Assembly: GCA_016858145.1 (NCBI GenBank)
Contig: JAEHOE010000007.1
Span: forward strand, 744,001-808,000
Reading direction: 5' to 3'
Source of the DNA: Edaphochlamys debaryana
Lineage: Eukaryota > Chlorophyta > Chlorophyceae > Chlamydomonadales
Length of the DNA: 64,000 nt
Below the pieces are notes generated by a model. The model had not been told where the DNA came from. It saw only the letters and a list, made by a program, of their open reading frames with translations, and did not search any database. The position numbers were made by a program, and so were the translations under genes. Within the stretch, counting starts at the first letter, position 1; the number at the start of each line of letters is the position of its first letter. This document shows positions 11,401 through 24,393 of this stretch, one piece after another.

Positions 11401-12510
11401 GGCAGGTGAGGGGGTATGCAGCACGTAGAAGTGTGGATACGTGTGCCGCAGGCACTCATGAGGCGTGCGGCCGCGTGCCCAGTGTGCTCTCGTGATGGCA
11501 GATGAGGTGGGGCGGGTAGTATGTGACTGTGGGCCTGGGGTGAGAACGCAAACCTTACCCCTACACTCGTCCCAATCCCCTATACTATGTAATACGCTAT
11601 GCTTTCAGGTCTGACTCTTGTTGGACGGGGCGTACCAGATCACCCCGTGCCCTGGGGGGCGACGCGGCGACCCCCTCCGTGACCAGCCCCCTACGCAGGG
11701 CCACGCTCAGGTGCTTCTCCCAATGCTACAAGGCGTGCTCGCCTGACCTAATGCATGAGCATCCCTTCGCCAGGCGGGGTAACTCGAAGGTGACCAGGGA
11801 GGCGGTGACCGCTCAACGGGTACGTGCCTCCTGGGACAGAGAACGGCAGAGGTCTTTTTGCGCGTCCGGCATACAAGCTACTGAGCCGATGGCGCGACAG
11901 CAGCTAGCCCCTTCAGAGCACAGGGCCTCGTGCAGAGATTAGCGCAGGGGAGAGGGGTCGGGAGAACGGGAGAGGCTGGCTGGCTGGCCAACTGCAGATG
12001 GCCACTCACTGCCGATGTATACTGTTGCAGTTACAGGCGGTAAGGTCGCTGTATGGCAAGAGTTACTGAAGAAGCTCGTCTTCCACCTGCCACCTGTCGC
12101 GGCCCGGTTGCTCCGGAGCTGTTGAGGTAGACGCGGGTCGCGACATCGAAGAGTGAACGCGCGCTGTTGATCTACAAGTGGTTCTCAGCTCCTCTTGCTC
12201 TAAGCCGTCAGCTGATGCTTTGATGTGTATGACGTTTAAAAGCCAACAGCCTTGTGCGTACCCGAGACCCTGCACATCGCGCATCGCCCGCAGCACGCAG
12301 CAATAAGTTTTACCCGCACCTTGCACCAGCGCACGTTAGCTGCAAGTGTATTGCCTATGCGATTTGGTCAAGATTGGTTTGGAGCTGTCGGGACCCGCTC
12401 TGAGTCGCTCGTGTCGCTTCACAGTCCAATCAACCTTCACTTCAACACGCATTCACTATGAGGGCCTGGATGGAGCTCTCAAGTGGCAGCAGTGCACATG
12501 CAAAGCCGAC
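8404..12510. other. gene-free stretch, about 4.1 kb
   Basis: No splice-consistent coding region seen. The first 1-2 kb is relatively T-rich on the plus strand and may be the long 3' untranslated region of the bHLH gene, but I found no clear TGTAA polyadenylation signal there. A short (TTG)n microsatellite lies at 10242-10258. The stretch TTTAAAAG at about 12234 is a possible TATA-like element for the downstream kinase gene. Confidence 0.5.
10242..10258. repeat. (TTG)n microsatellite
   Basis: Five to six tandem TTG units in a gene-free region. Confidence 0.8.
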
Positions 12511-15500
12511 ATGAGACTGCTGTCCTGTTTCCGCCGTGCTGATGCTTCTTCGCAAAAGAACAGCAGCGATGAGGAGCAGCAGAGTCCGGTGGCCCCCTTG
12601 GCCCCGGCTAGCCAAAGCGCAGCACCCGGCGCAGTGTCCAGCGTCCGGTCCGTCTTGCCTGCAGAAATACCGCTCAAGCCTGCATCCCCAGATAGTTCAT
12701 CACACGTGAGGTCTGAGGAGCTCCTCTGCTCGCGCTGCTTGCTCCGACTGGCGCCAAATGACGTTTGCACCCAGGCTGCACGCGCTTGCGTGCATCGGAG
12801 GGCACGAAGGCATACTGCGACGGTGGTTATGCCGTCATTCATGTTTGGGGTTGCCTGGGTTACGAAACCGACCCCCTTGTGTGCCCACTCCCCCCCCCCC
12901 CCCCAGTTGCTCGACCTGCTCCTCGCGAGCCCCGTCCTCGCCAGCCACGACGCACAGGGCACCGGACACGACTACCTGTCTCGGGCCTTGAAGCAACTGA
13001 CAGTATGCTCGGAGCTGCTGCGGGCCAGCATACGGTAGGGCCAAACGCCGCGAGGCGCATGCGGGCTGTGCCAGTCGGCTGCGCCTGGGGCCAGCGGAGC
13101 CCGGAGCCTAGGACTCTTGCTTCCCATGCAGAGACCAAACCCCCTCTTTACAACTGCCCCGCTCCCCCGCTGCAGGCTCTACCTAGCGACAGAGGAGCTC
13201 GGCACAGGCGGCTTTGTGTTCGTAGCCTGCACAGACGGTAGCACTGTCGAGCCCCGGCAACGACCGCCCGGCCTCGCCGAGGCGGAGGGCCTCTTGCCTC
13301 GCCTGACCACCAGCAGCGGTCGGGCCCCCGTGTTCCTGCCAGACCCGCCCTCAGCCTCGACAACTGCCAATGCCGGCGGCGCGCGTGGGCCCGGCGGCGG
13401 CTACAACCCATCTGGGTCGTCGCGATGTGGGTCGGCCACGTGCGCCGCCGCCGTGCCTCTGGTGTCGGGCGGGGAGCTGTTCGGCGCGCTGCTGGTCCAG
13501 CCCCTACCAACTCCGCACCTGCGGGACGGGGACAAGTCGTCCGTTGACTCGGCTACGTTCTCAGGCTCGGGTCCGCCAGCCGTGGCCACGCCATCGCCTC
13601 CGGACACCCCGACCACCGCCCCAGACCTGCGGGCCCGGGCGAGGGAGCTCCGGCAGCTGAGCGGCGCCCTTTCGTTGACGCTCGGCGGCGACCGGCCAGC
13701 GCTTCGGGCCCTGGCCTTGTCTCTGCTCCGCCTCAGCGCCGGAGACAGCCTGCGGGCAGTGGCAGCGGAGCTCTGTGCGGCGCTCAGCCAGCACGTCCGC
13801 TGGCGTTTCCTTGCGTCGCCGGTGGTCAAGGCCGCGCTGACTGCCGAGGAGGAAGCCACCACGGCCTTCCTGTTCGACTTCCCGCGCGGCCGCTCCGCGC
13901 CGCTGCCGCGGCCGCCCTCCTCTGCGCTACCCCCCGCACCGCTGCAGCCCGCACCAGCTCCACCCCCGCAGCATCCCACACAATCCGCCCATGGGCAGCT
14001 TGTGCAGGGGACCCCCGCTTCGCAGCTGCCGCGCCCCGTCTCGGGCCCCATGCTTGGCGATGGCCACGGCCCAGGCCCAGGCCCAGGCGACACCAGCGCC
14101 GCAGGGCCGGGCGCTCGGGCCCGGGTGGGGCGGCAGGTAGCCACCGAGTCGGGTCACGGCTCGCCGCTGGGCCCGGTGGACCCCCTGCTCCTGGGGACCG
14201 CCACCCAGGCCGTCAGCTTGCGGCCGTACAGCCAGGAGGCGCTGGCCATGCGGGGCTCTACCAGCGGCTTCTCCGTGGCAGTGTCGGGGTCGTGGTGAGC
14301 TCGGTTTTCGCGGGGTTTTCCTGGGGTTTTGCACCCAGCGCAGGGACTAAAAGGGGAAGACGGAACAGCTTTTACGGCGCGCGGGCAGCGTGGGCACTGC
14401 TTCCGGTGTCCCTGCTGCCATTAGGGCTTGGGTCTGGCATCAGTTGGCGGGACGCAGGCGCTCGCTCGCTGACCGGTGGCCACCACCGCTCCCACCGTCT
14501 ACGGTACTCACCTGCAGGGAGCCTCTGGGCATGCGCCCGAGCACGCAGCACAGCTCCTCCAACCTCTCGGAGGCGGTGCCGCTCGGCGCGGCACACGTGG
14601 CGGCGTGTGAGGCGGCGGGCACGCTGGTGGCCCGGCCCTTCCCGCTGTCCTACAGGTGAGTCCATGAGTCGACGTCTGGGCGCGTGATGAAGTTGCAGCA
14701 AGGGCACGGCCGGGATGCGACGAGGGTGCTGGAATCGAGAGGAAGGCGCTACGCTTGGGTGGAGGTGCTGGCGCTGTTCCTGGTCTTCCCTTGGTCACTA
14801 CTTTTTCTCCCGCTCACGATGTGCCCCCTGCGCGCCGCCAAACGCCCCTGTCGTCTACAGCCTGCTGATGCGCGTTCTGATGCAGCGGCCTCGGCCGTAC
14901 GGCATTGCGGTGGCGGACTGCCACAGGATGGTGCAGGTGGGGGCAGGGGCATGTAGCCTGGGGAGGGCGCAGGAGGTGGCCTTACCAGAAGTTGGGGCGG
15001 GAGCGCTCTCTTTGCTGGGCCCACTTCAGACAGCTCGCGCCCTGTGACTCTTGCCCCCACGCTCCTGCCCCGACAGGACGTTCACCAGCCGTCGCGGGAC
15101 GTGTGCATGCTCATGACGTGCGCCGCCGCCTCGCCGCCGCCGCACTCGCTGGCGCGTCCCAGCCTGGGCCACGGCGGTGGCGGCTGTGGCGGCGGTGCCG
15201 CGCACGGCGGCGCCGGGTACGGCGGTGGCGGCGGCGCCGGTTGGCCTACCAGCGGCAGCAGCCTGACCATCCCCGAGGACTTCTTCTCAACCCACTCCCC
15301 AGTGGTACAGCCCCAGCCGGGCCCGGCCGGGCCCAACGCCGGCCGCCGGGGCAGCATCGTCACGGCCTTCGCCGGCACGGTGTCCGCTCGCGGACACCTG
15401 CCTGGCGCCGCCGGAGGCGGCGGCGGCGGCGGCGTGGCGGGCGGCCTGTCCGTGCAGTCTCTGGCGCTGGTGGCGGCGCACGTGGGCGGCGGGGTGACGC

Positions 15501-18500
15501 TGGCGTTCTATTGCTGCTTCAGCGCGCGGCTGCCGGGGCAGATGGTGGAGGCGGTGCGCTGCTCCTGCCAGCGGCTGCTGGACGATGTGGGTCGGGCGGG
15601 CGACCGGGCGTTTCCGTGGGGAGCGACGACGGTGGGGCCACGCCTCTCTGGGCACAAGCGGGTGTTTCTGTGGGAGGCGGGGTCGCGACGTGGAGAGTGC
15701 TGACAGCTTGAGGCAGGACGGGGGCTGCACAATAACTCTTGGTCTGTTACCGGCACGGACGCAGGAGTGAGCCGGCGAGGCTGCGCGTGACCCCTGCCTG
15801 TCCTCGCTTTCCGTCCCCAGGTCTTGGCCCCCGCTGTGGCGCCCAAGCTCAAGGAGGAGCTGGCAGCCGAGCTGGCGGCCCTGCGCCTGGGCGTGCCCGG
15901 CATCTTCGCCATCCTGCCCAGGCAGGCCCCGGAAGCGGCCGCGTCCGCGGCCGGCTCGGCCCCGGGCGAGGCCCCCGGCATCTTCACCGTCCCCTCCACG
16001 CAATCCGTCGCTGCCCACATCAACGCGTCCTCCACTGCTGACTCGTCTCCCCAGCCCACCGGCCCCGCCCTGGCCTTCACCACACCCGACGGGCCCTCCG
16101 CCACCACCTCCACCGCCGGCGGCCCCAACCTCGTCTCCAGCGCCGCCTCGGCCTGCGTGTCGGGCGCGCAGGCCCCCGGCCGCACCTCTGACCCGTTCGC
16201 CAACAGCGGCCCCATCGGTTCGGGTGCGGGCGAGGCGCTCAGCCTGTCGGGATCGGCCCCGATTGGGGCGGGCCACGTGCCCTCCTTTTCCCATCAGCTC
16301 CGCCAGCTTCCCCAGGCGCAGCGCGCGCCGGGACACGTCATCATCCAAGCGGCCGCTCCCGCGGGGCCCACAGACCCGATGTCAGACGGTACGCCCGGCT
16401 TCGCAGCCTCTGCGCCGCTGCCCCGCCCACACCTTGATTTCGGGCGCCTGGGCGGCCAGCACGCCGCCAGGCCCGACGGAGCCCTGCTCGAGATCCAACC
16501 CCAGGCCCAGGCCCAGGCCCAGATCCAGATCCAGCCGCAGCAGAACACGTGTCAGCGGGACTCGAGGGGGCACCGGCACGCCCAGGCCCAACACGGAGCA
16601 GCGGTAGCGACCGCGCCGGCCCATGCCGTGCCAGGGCCCACGCGCCCTCACGTCGCCCAAACGCTCGCCATGTACGCGCCTGGCATGGACCACCTCCCAC
16701 ACCCACACCACCCGCACCCCCATTCCGCCGCCAGCGGCCAGACCGGCTACGCCCGGCACAGTCACGGCGCCTCGCCGCTCAGCCAGCGGCGCCCAAACCC
16801 GCTCTCGCCGCAGCCCTCCGTCCAGCCCCACCACCCGCCCCTGCAGCACCCGTACCAACCGCCGCCCTTCAGCCCGCCGTACGGCTCCCACCAGTCCCAC
16901 TCTCAGCCCTTGTTCCAGGGGCAGATGCTCGGCCTGGCCAAGCAGCCCTCGGGCGCAGCTTCCGCCACCTTCGCAAGCCTTGCCGTCGCCGGCGCCCCAT
17001 CAGCGGCATCCACCAGCGGCCACGCGTCCACCATAACGCTCGGCGGCAGCGCCGTGGCGATCTCCCGGACCACGCACAACGGCACCATCGGCGGCGGGGC
17101 CGGCGGCGGCGGCGCGGCAGGCGGCGGCGGCGGCGGCACCGACGGCAAGCTCAGCGGCTCGATCCCGCTGGCCGTCCTGACGGTCTGCGACTTTCCCAGC
17201 GGCGCTAAGAGCGAGCGGCTGCAGTTGGACGCGCTGGTGGCGGGAGTGCGGGACTCCATCGCGGCGGCGGCGGCGCAGGCAGCGAACGAGGCGGCGGCGG
17301 CGGCGGCCGACGAGGCCGCGGCCGAGGCGGCGGCGGCGGTGGCGGCGCTCGGCGGCCTGGCGGCGGCAGGTGTCCAGGTGGCTCCCGCATCGGCCGAGGG
17401 CGCCGCCGTCCTCGCCGCGAGCGAAAGCCGGCAGGGCTTGGGCAGGTAAGGGCGGGAACGGGAGGGCAATTGCTCCTACCGGTACTCGCAACCCAAGGTC
17501 CACGGCGCTTGAACAAGTCTTGATCTGCCGCGCCTGACCTACGTTTCCCCGCCCATCCTCACTCCCCCACCAGAGCCTCCATGGCCACTGCCTCCTCCAG
17601 CTCCCTCGCCGGCGGCCGCTCCACCGCCGCCTGCTCCGGCCCCGCGGGCCTCTCGGCGGCGCTGGCGGACGCCGCAGCCGCCGCAGCCGCCGCCACCGAC
17701 CTGGCGGCGGACGCTGATGTGGCGGACCTGCGGTTGGTGGCCAAGCTGGGGCACGGCGGCGGCGGCTGCGTGTACCTAGGCCGTATGGGCGGCGGCCTGG
17801 AGGTGGCGGTCAAGCTGCTAGAGATGTCTGGCGGCGACGTCAACCTGGCGGAGGTGAGGGCGGTTGCGGCGCACGGACGGGACGAAACGGGACGGGGCGG
17901 ATGTGGCAGGCACGCACGTGTCCGGGCTCGAGAGCCACGTGCGTGGGTACCGTACAGGGCTTGCTGGGGCCCGCACGTGGCCTGGTTGCCTCTGCCGGCC
18001 CACTCTGTTCCTCTCCTCAGCCCTGACCCTCATCCCCGCCATTCCACTCAACCACCCCAGCTGGTGGACTTTGACTCCCGCGAGGGCCTGGGCGGCTCCC
18101 GGCTGCACGAGGGCATGCTGGGGCTGCTGGCGCAGCAGGCGGCGCGGCAGCAGCTGCGGGCCCGCCGCTCGCTGCTGCGCTCCGCCACGGAGCTGGCCAT
18201 GCTGACCAGCGTCAGCCACCCGCACGTGATCCAGGTGGGCGGGTGGGCGGGTGGGCGGTGGGGGGTGGAGGGGGCTGCCAGGTGTGTATGGGCGTGGGGG
18301 CGAGGAGGACGGGGGGTTTTGGGTTGTGAGCATAGTTGTGAGTTGTGGGTCGGTGATTGGCTGGCCTCACTCCAGTCATCAGTGCCGTGCCTGGTTGCCG
18401 TACCGCTCACACCCTCACAGGTGTACGGCACCTACTCGAACGTGGTGCTGGAGCCGGAGGTGTCGGCGGGCGGCGGCCGTACGTACCGCCTGCGGCACCG

Positions 18501-21132
18501 CTCCGCGTTCTCGGACGACGACCCGACGGGCCTGGAGCCGGGCAGGGCACTGCCGGGTGAGCAGCAGCCGGGCCTGGTCCTCCGCTAACAGCCACTTTGG
18601 TCCACCCACCCTGCTCCCTCCCACTGGGCCCACGCCATGCATCTGACCCTGGGCACACCCCCTGGCTCCTCCGAACCGGAGCATCACGCATTTCTCATCT
18701 TCGCATGGTTCACACCGCTCGGAGCAGACCGGAGCCTAACTGCTGGTCCGCCCGTGTGCACTGCTCCATCCCGTCCAGGGGCCGGCTGTGCACCCGTGTG
18801 CTGTGCCGTGCTGATGACGCTGTGTGAGATGGGCTCGCTCGCTTCGGCGCTGGCCTCTGGCGCCTTCCCGCACCGAGTGGGGCCCTCCCCTGCCGCCCCG
18901 GCCGGCCCCACCTCCTTACTCGCCGCCGCCTCCAGCGCCCCACCCGACGTGGACTCGCCGGCCTTTGCGACCGCCGTGCTTCAGAACCTCAAGGTGCGTT
19001 GTGAAAGCGCCGTGCTCTTTCACTTACCCTTACCCGCTCCTGCACACTCACGCCACACCACACTCGCTCCCGGTCCTGCCCCGTCGACCCCAGGCCGTGT
19101 ACCTCACCCTGCTGGAGATTGCGCTGGCCCTGCGCTACCTCCACGGCCGCCACATCGTCCACCGGGGTGCGTCGGCGTGCGGCCTGGACGGATACCGGTG
19201 CACGGGGCAAGCGGTGTGATGGGTGCCACAGCGGGGCAGCGCATCCCCGCATCCGGAGGGCGCTTGGCCCCTGACCTGTTCAACCCTGCTCCCCTCCTTA
19301 CTGCCTCGTGTGTGCCTCCAGACCTCAAGCCCGGCAACGTGCTGCTCAAGGGCACCACAGCCACCGCCAGCGACCCCCGGGGCTTCACCGCCAAGCTCGC
19401 AGGTGCGTGCCTCTGCGAAGCATAATGAACGTCTTGTTTTGGGAGCCCCTGAGCAGCTAGCGCAACCAGCGTACCCGTCTCGTGTGGCCCTAAGTGTATG
19501 CCGCGTCCCAACCCTTCCCGCTCTGCCAGATTTTGGCCTGGCGGCGGTCCTGGACTGCCAGCCGCAGCCGCCCACAGAGCCCGGCCTCGACGACTATAGC
19601 GGCCCCAGCGGCGGCGTCAGCGGCGGCGTCAGCGGAGGTATCAGCGGCAGCGCGCACTCACCCTTCAGCGCCAGCCGCGGCAACTCCGGTCTCAGTGTGT
19701 CGCCCAGCGGCGGCCGGGGGCCCCTGGTGGAGGGCGACTGGAGCACTGCGCGGTACACGCTGCAGGACGAGGCGTGCGGCACGTGAGTGGGCCGGGCCCA
19801 AGAGGGCCCAGTTGGTGGGCCCGGCCGGGCCCCGAGCCGTTGCTGGGCCTCCTGGCGTCAAGGGACGGAGGCTGAGGGCTACGGGGTGGGGAGGTGAACG
19901 GGTGTAGAGAGGGGAGCTAGGGATGTGCAGAAGATTATGCCCTGAGACGCATCTCGCTCCTGGTCTGGCTCCACTTGGTGCCGCCAGGGTGGATCACATG
20001 GCGCCGGAGGCCACCAAAGGCAACGGTGGGTGTGGTGTGGGGCCAGGCAGGGCGCGCAAAGACACGTGGTGAGCACCCGGGCCGTTTCCGCACCGCCAGG
20101 AAACCGCATGTTGATAGACTGCCCGACTCACAAGCTGTCGTTTCCCTGCCTTCCGGCGCTTCTACACTGCAGGCGCCCGCATCACGGCCGCCATTGTGAG
20201 GACGGGGGTTGGACGCTGGGGGCTAGCGACCAAGGCTGGGGCCCAGCCGTGTGGGATTGCCACGTGGCGTGATGTGCAAGCATCTTCCTGGTGCCAGAGC
20301 CTGGCTTACCGCCCTGTGTGCCCGCACATGACTCAGCCCTGTCTGCCTTGCCATGCCTTGTGCTTCCTTTACCCCCCCTCGGCAAACTCCTCAGGACATC
20401 TACGCCTTTGGCATCCTGTGAGTCCATGGCCGGCTGCAGACTTGCGGTGTGGAAAGGCTGCAGCCCTTGCTGCTGCTTACCACCCCGAACCCATGTCCCG
20501 CACCACTTACTCGTGCTCCCCACGCCCACCCCCACAGCATGCTCGAGGCCGTGACGGCCGGGCGCCGGCCCTATGGCCCCGTCCAGGCCGACCGCATCAC
20601 ACGGCTCGTGGTGGCGGGCACTCGGCCCATCTTCCCCGCCTGGGTCCCGGACGCCTACCGGTGAGCCGCTGCTCCCGCCGCTGTGACTCAGACCTTGACC
20701 TATCACTCGTTCCAGCTGTCCTCACGCCAAGCTGACCACGCACTACCAGGCCCTTTACGTGACAACGCTCCAAACCCATGGCAGGCCTTCCCTTCCCCGC
20801 GCGCCGCTCAGCCTGGCTCGCCCCCTCGCGGCTCCTCCTTGTCCTTATCACCTTGTCCTTATGCGAAACCGCATGGCTGGGGCGGGTCACACGTTGTGGC
20901 CCCGCTTTGTCCCGACCCACTTTGCCCTCTCAGGTCTTTAGCGGAGCATTGCTGGGCCGCGCACCCCTCGCATCGCCCCACCGCAGCACAGCTGGTGATC
21001 CTGCTCCGGCAGCACCTGCAGGGCCTCGCTGGGGGCTCAGGGTCGGGCGCAGTTGGAGCGGGCGGGAGCAGCGGGGGCGCGCTGCCGGGCGCCGCTTCCA
21101 GCATGCTCCGCAAGAGCCGGCTGCAAGGCTAA
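12511..21132 (+). CDS. large Ser/Thr kinase (TKL-like) with GAF-like N-terminal regions
   Basis: Exons 12511-12705, 12907-13034, 13176-14294, 14518-14655, 14861-14936, 15077-15586, 15821-17445, 17574-17853, 18061-18234, 18421-18556, 18779-18993, 19094-19166, 19322-19402, 19530-19782, 19988-20025, 20173-20195, 20395-20417, 20538-20660, 20934-21132; total 1802 aa, all phases joining. The start is the ATG of MRLLSCFRR. The N-terminal part (about 65-640) has two regions resembling GAF sensor folds (for example AVPLVSGGELFGALLV), split by Pro/Ser linkers. Exon 7 is a 540-aa His/Pro/Gln/Ala-rich linker. The kinase domain (about 1310-1780) has the Gly loop LGHGGGGCVYLG, VAVK lysine, HRDLKPGN catalytic loop, DFG, an HMAPE activation-loop end and a C-lobe DIYAFGIL. 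This layout matches the expanded kinase family of volvocine algae and suggests a ligand- or redox-sensing cytosolic or membrane-linked kinase. Substrate and signal are unknown. Confidence 0.87.
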
Positions 21133-23023
21133 GTGCACTAGGGCCATGGCCGGAAAGTGAGTGAGGCAGGACGTTTGTGGGTTACGGTAAGAAGAAGAAG
21201 AAGGAGCAGCAGGTGAGTGCTCATGTCGACGGCACGGAGGGGCGCTGAAGCACACGTAAGCTTTTGCAACTGCCGACATGTTTGCGGGGCGGATCTTGTC
21301 GCCCAGGCCCAGGGCAATGGACCTTGCAAGTATACTGGTAACGTGCGTGGGCAATCGGGCGTTGATGTTGCGGGCCCCGCTTTCGTGTATCTGCCGATAT
21401 TCCAGAATTCTTGTGGGGCTTTTGGTGGTGTGGGTGCAGCTTTCGTTGGTGTTTGGGGGTACTACTTTATAAGCGGCCTGCCGCAACGGGCAGGGCTGTC
21501 GCCATGGACTTGGAGCTTACTCGAAATTATGCACAAGGGAATGCGCAATGCTGGTGAGGAATGTACGCTGTGGTGCCACCGGCATGCAGCGGGGGGCTCG
21601 TTGCCTCGACCACTGCGGTAGAGCGGTTTGCTACTGCGGAGAAATATGTAGCCCCTCTGCACGGTTTCATTTGGCTGCAGGGCAGAAGGAAGTACACCAG
21701 AGGCGTGGACCTGTTCCTGTGTGGCTCACACACAAAGGCGGACGTTGGGCACTGTTGCTAGGAAAGGCTTTGTGACGTCGGGCAGGCGGCGCAGGGCGTT
21801 GGTGCATCATGGAATGCACGGGCAACCCCGTATGCCCGTAGTACACTGGATGCCGGAGCCATGGTTGCGTTGCGATGCGGTGCGCTGGTCAGGAAAGCTT
21901 TGTTGTAGGTTCATGCCTCGGATTGTTTGGCAGTTGCTGTGGCTTGTCTCGGTTTGCCTCATGGAATAAGCACTAATAGTGCTCTACGCGTGAGGGCCCC
22001 AGTGGGCAACGGGACATGGTGCGTTTGTAGTTCCCAATAGGTGTGATCCCCAAACTGGGGCCGTTCGCATTTGCAACCGTTCGCGCCCTGCAATAAGAGT
22101 TGGTGGGGCTTCAAGGAAAGGCCGGCGCAAGAGGCTGGAACAAGGTTGACCACAAGTTGAGGGCCGTGAGGGTGGAGGCGTTGGCTTGCCACGGTCTGAT
22201 GGCTTAGTTGAGAGGATCCAGGACTCGGTAGGATCTTCAAGTGTTGTCGAGCAATGATCTGGTCTTAGTGATGCCGCATCACTATTGGATCAATTACGGG
22301 GGACCCGGGGGTTGCGACTCGTTGCGACATGGGTTCGGGACAGTCGCGTGCAAGCACGGTCGGCGTAAGGCGACACATGGCTGCGCGAATCAGCTGATTT
22401 GCTCAGATGATATGGTCGCAGTGTTTGGGTACGCTCGCAGCTGCTCGCAGCGGGTTCGGGCTGGGTAGATCGATGGACATCGCACTGATCGTGAGAGGCC
22501 CTCGCGCCCTCGCGCTCTTGCCACGAAGTGCTCGAAAGTCATGTGTATCCCATGAGTGCTTCGCGCGATGTGAGCCCCTCTGCATGGCCCAAAATGTCGC
22601 GGTGCATGCATCGAGGTCGGCCCACCCCGCGTGCTCCATTCGCCCCAGCCCCGCGGCTGTGGGCCTTGTGCTAGGCTAGGAACCCGCTGCACGGACTCTG
22701 GCGGCCTCTGGGGCCCCACAGAATACAACGTAACGGCCCAGGTGACTAAGGTGACCCCGGGTCACCCCCAGCTCGACTTCGTGATTCGACAGGCGGCATA
22801 AAGAGCAGGAGAGGGGAGGTCAAGGCCAAGTCTCCTAAGAGTATGGTATCAGTACGGCCTTACCGGTATCTGTTGGTCTGCGGCTCCTGAAGCACAAGCA
22901 AACTGCAAACTGTGAGCAAAGCTGGAGCGGCCGGGTTCAGGGAGGAGAGGCGCAAGGAGGCGGTCAGGAGCCGCGTGACAGACGAAGGATGACAAGCGCT
23001 GGGGGGCCAAGCGGTGGGGGATT

Positions 23024-23083
23024 CTGTGCTCGCAGGGGCCGTGCAGCGTAGTCCGGACGACGACGGGGGATGCAGCTGAACGC
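23024..23083. repeat. dispersed repeat, copy 1
   Basis: About 60 bp with a core CGCAGGGGCCGTGCAGCGTA, then a GACGACGACG stretch and GGATGCAGCTGA. The same order recurs at 28169-28232 with small differences. Probably a fragment of a transposable element or of a shared 3' region. Confidence 0.7.
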
Positions 23084-23610
23084 GTCGGTGTAGCCGCTGC
23101 CGCAACGCGAGAGAAGAAGGCGGGGTGCCAGCAATGCGCATCGCCGAGGCAGGGGCTAACCTAGGGGCAGCCGCGCGCGCAAACGGTACTTTCCTGGCTC
23201 CTGGTGTCGAGGCCCCCGGTGTTGTGCGTGCAGGCGGCCACCAGTCCCGCTTTTAGAGCACGTTGGCCCACCTGTGATCAAAGTGAAGCGCAGCGTCGAG
23301 TCAGCCTGTGGTGTTGCTAACGGTAATAGTGCGGTGCGTGTGCAGTGCGAACCGGGGGAAAGAGTCAGTGGCAAAGACGGCTGATAAGTAGCGGACCACG
23401 GTACGGCTCTAGACGCTTCATCCCGTCATCCCGCGTGCACTAGTGCAACTAGCTCGACACCAAGGAGCCGGCGCAGGAACCGCATAGTTTTGGGAGGGGC
23501 AGATATGGCAAGGCCCCAGAAGGGCGAAACGCGCAACGGGCCGGACGAAGTCCAACCGAAGACGACGTAGGCGTAGGATGATGTCGGCTGCAGATGGTGA
23601 AGGTGTAGGG

Positions 23611-23650
23611 CTGAGGCTGCCTTACGCTCGTAGACACCGGCCGCACCGCC
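23611..23650. repeat. dispersed repeat fragment, copy 1
   Basis: About 40 bp (CTGAGGCTGC ... CTCGTAGACACCGGCCGCAC) similar to 40373-40413, with roughly four of five bases matching by eye. Confidence 0.5.
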
Positions 23651-24393
23651 CGCGCGCAAAGTTTGCTGTGGAACACGCGTTGGCGTAAGCTGTCCGAGGC
23701 AGAGGAAAGCTTTACAGTACCTGCGAGGCTGGGGGCTGGGGGAGGTGGGTCCGTGTCGGTGGATGCGCCGACCCCCGGGCCACCCGACGCCGCCCTCGCT
23801 CTGGCTCATGTAGTCGTGAACAAACTTTCGTAGACGCTTGAGCAGGTCGTTCTGTGTGCCCTGGCCAGCGAGGAAGCGTCGGCGGCACGGAGGCCTCTCA
23901 ATCCGCGCTGTCACTCGCGGTGTTCAGCTCGCCAAAAGCATTCAGGCCACCCTGCGTGCACACAGTTAACAGATAGCAGCACCCGTTGCACGCAGCTGTC
24001 GCGATACCGTGCCAAAATTGCGTCATTTACGCACAGCTTCCGCCGCTGACGCTTACACGGACCGGCGACACGACGTTCAGCTCAAGCTATCCCTGGTGAC
24101 CTGCTGAGGTGCAAAGGACAGGACGGCAGGCGTTACGTGGGCGAGCGACATCTCGCGCGTCCTCGGCGTTATGCGCCTGATACGTCCCGCCACGCGCCAC
24201 GGCGTCGGTGAGCTTGCGAGCATGGTGTCGGTGACCGGGTCTTTGCTGCTCGAGTACCGAGCTTAGCCAAAACCCTTGCCCTACTCCCACCCACCCCCAC
24301 GCGCCCCCACCAGGGCGGTCCTTGCGAGCCTCGCGCTGCGCCTGTTGTGCGGTCCCCGCCGCCATCGCCACCACCAGCTCTCCGGCCCAGGCC

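Larger units (their letters stand above)
21133..24393. other. gene-free stretch, about 3.3 kb
   Basis: No exon supportable. It holds the likely 3' untranslated region of the kinase gene and two dispersed repeat fragments (23024-23083 and 23611-23650) that recur near 28.2 kb and 40.4 kb. Confidence 0.5.

Noticed and set aside
15287..16348. Long minus-strand open frames opposite kinase exons 6 and 7
   Set aside because: GC-rich codon bias leaves antisense frames open; there are no domains and the sense strand has coherent exons.
24322..24393. N-terminal extension of the phosphatase starting at 24322
   Set aside because: The codon there is TTG, not ATG; the first in-frame ATG is 24394.
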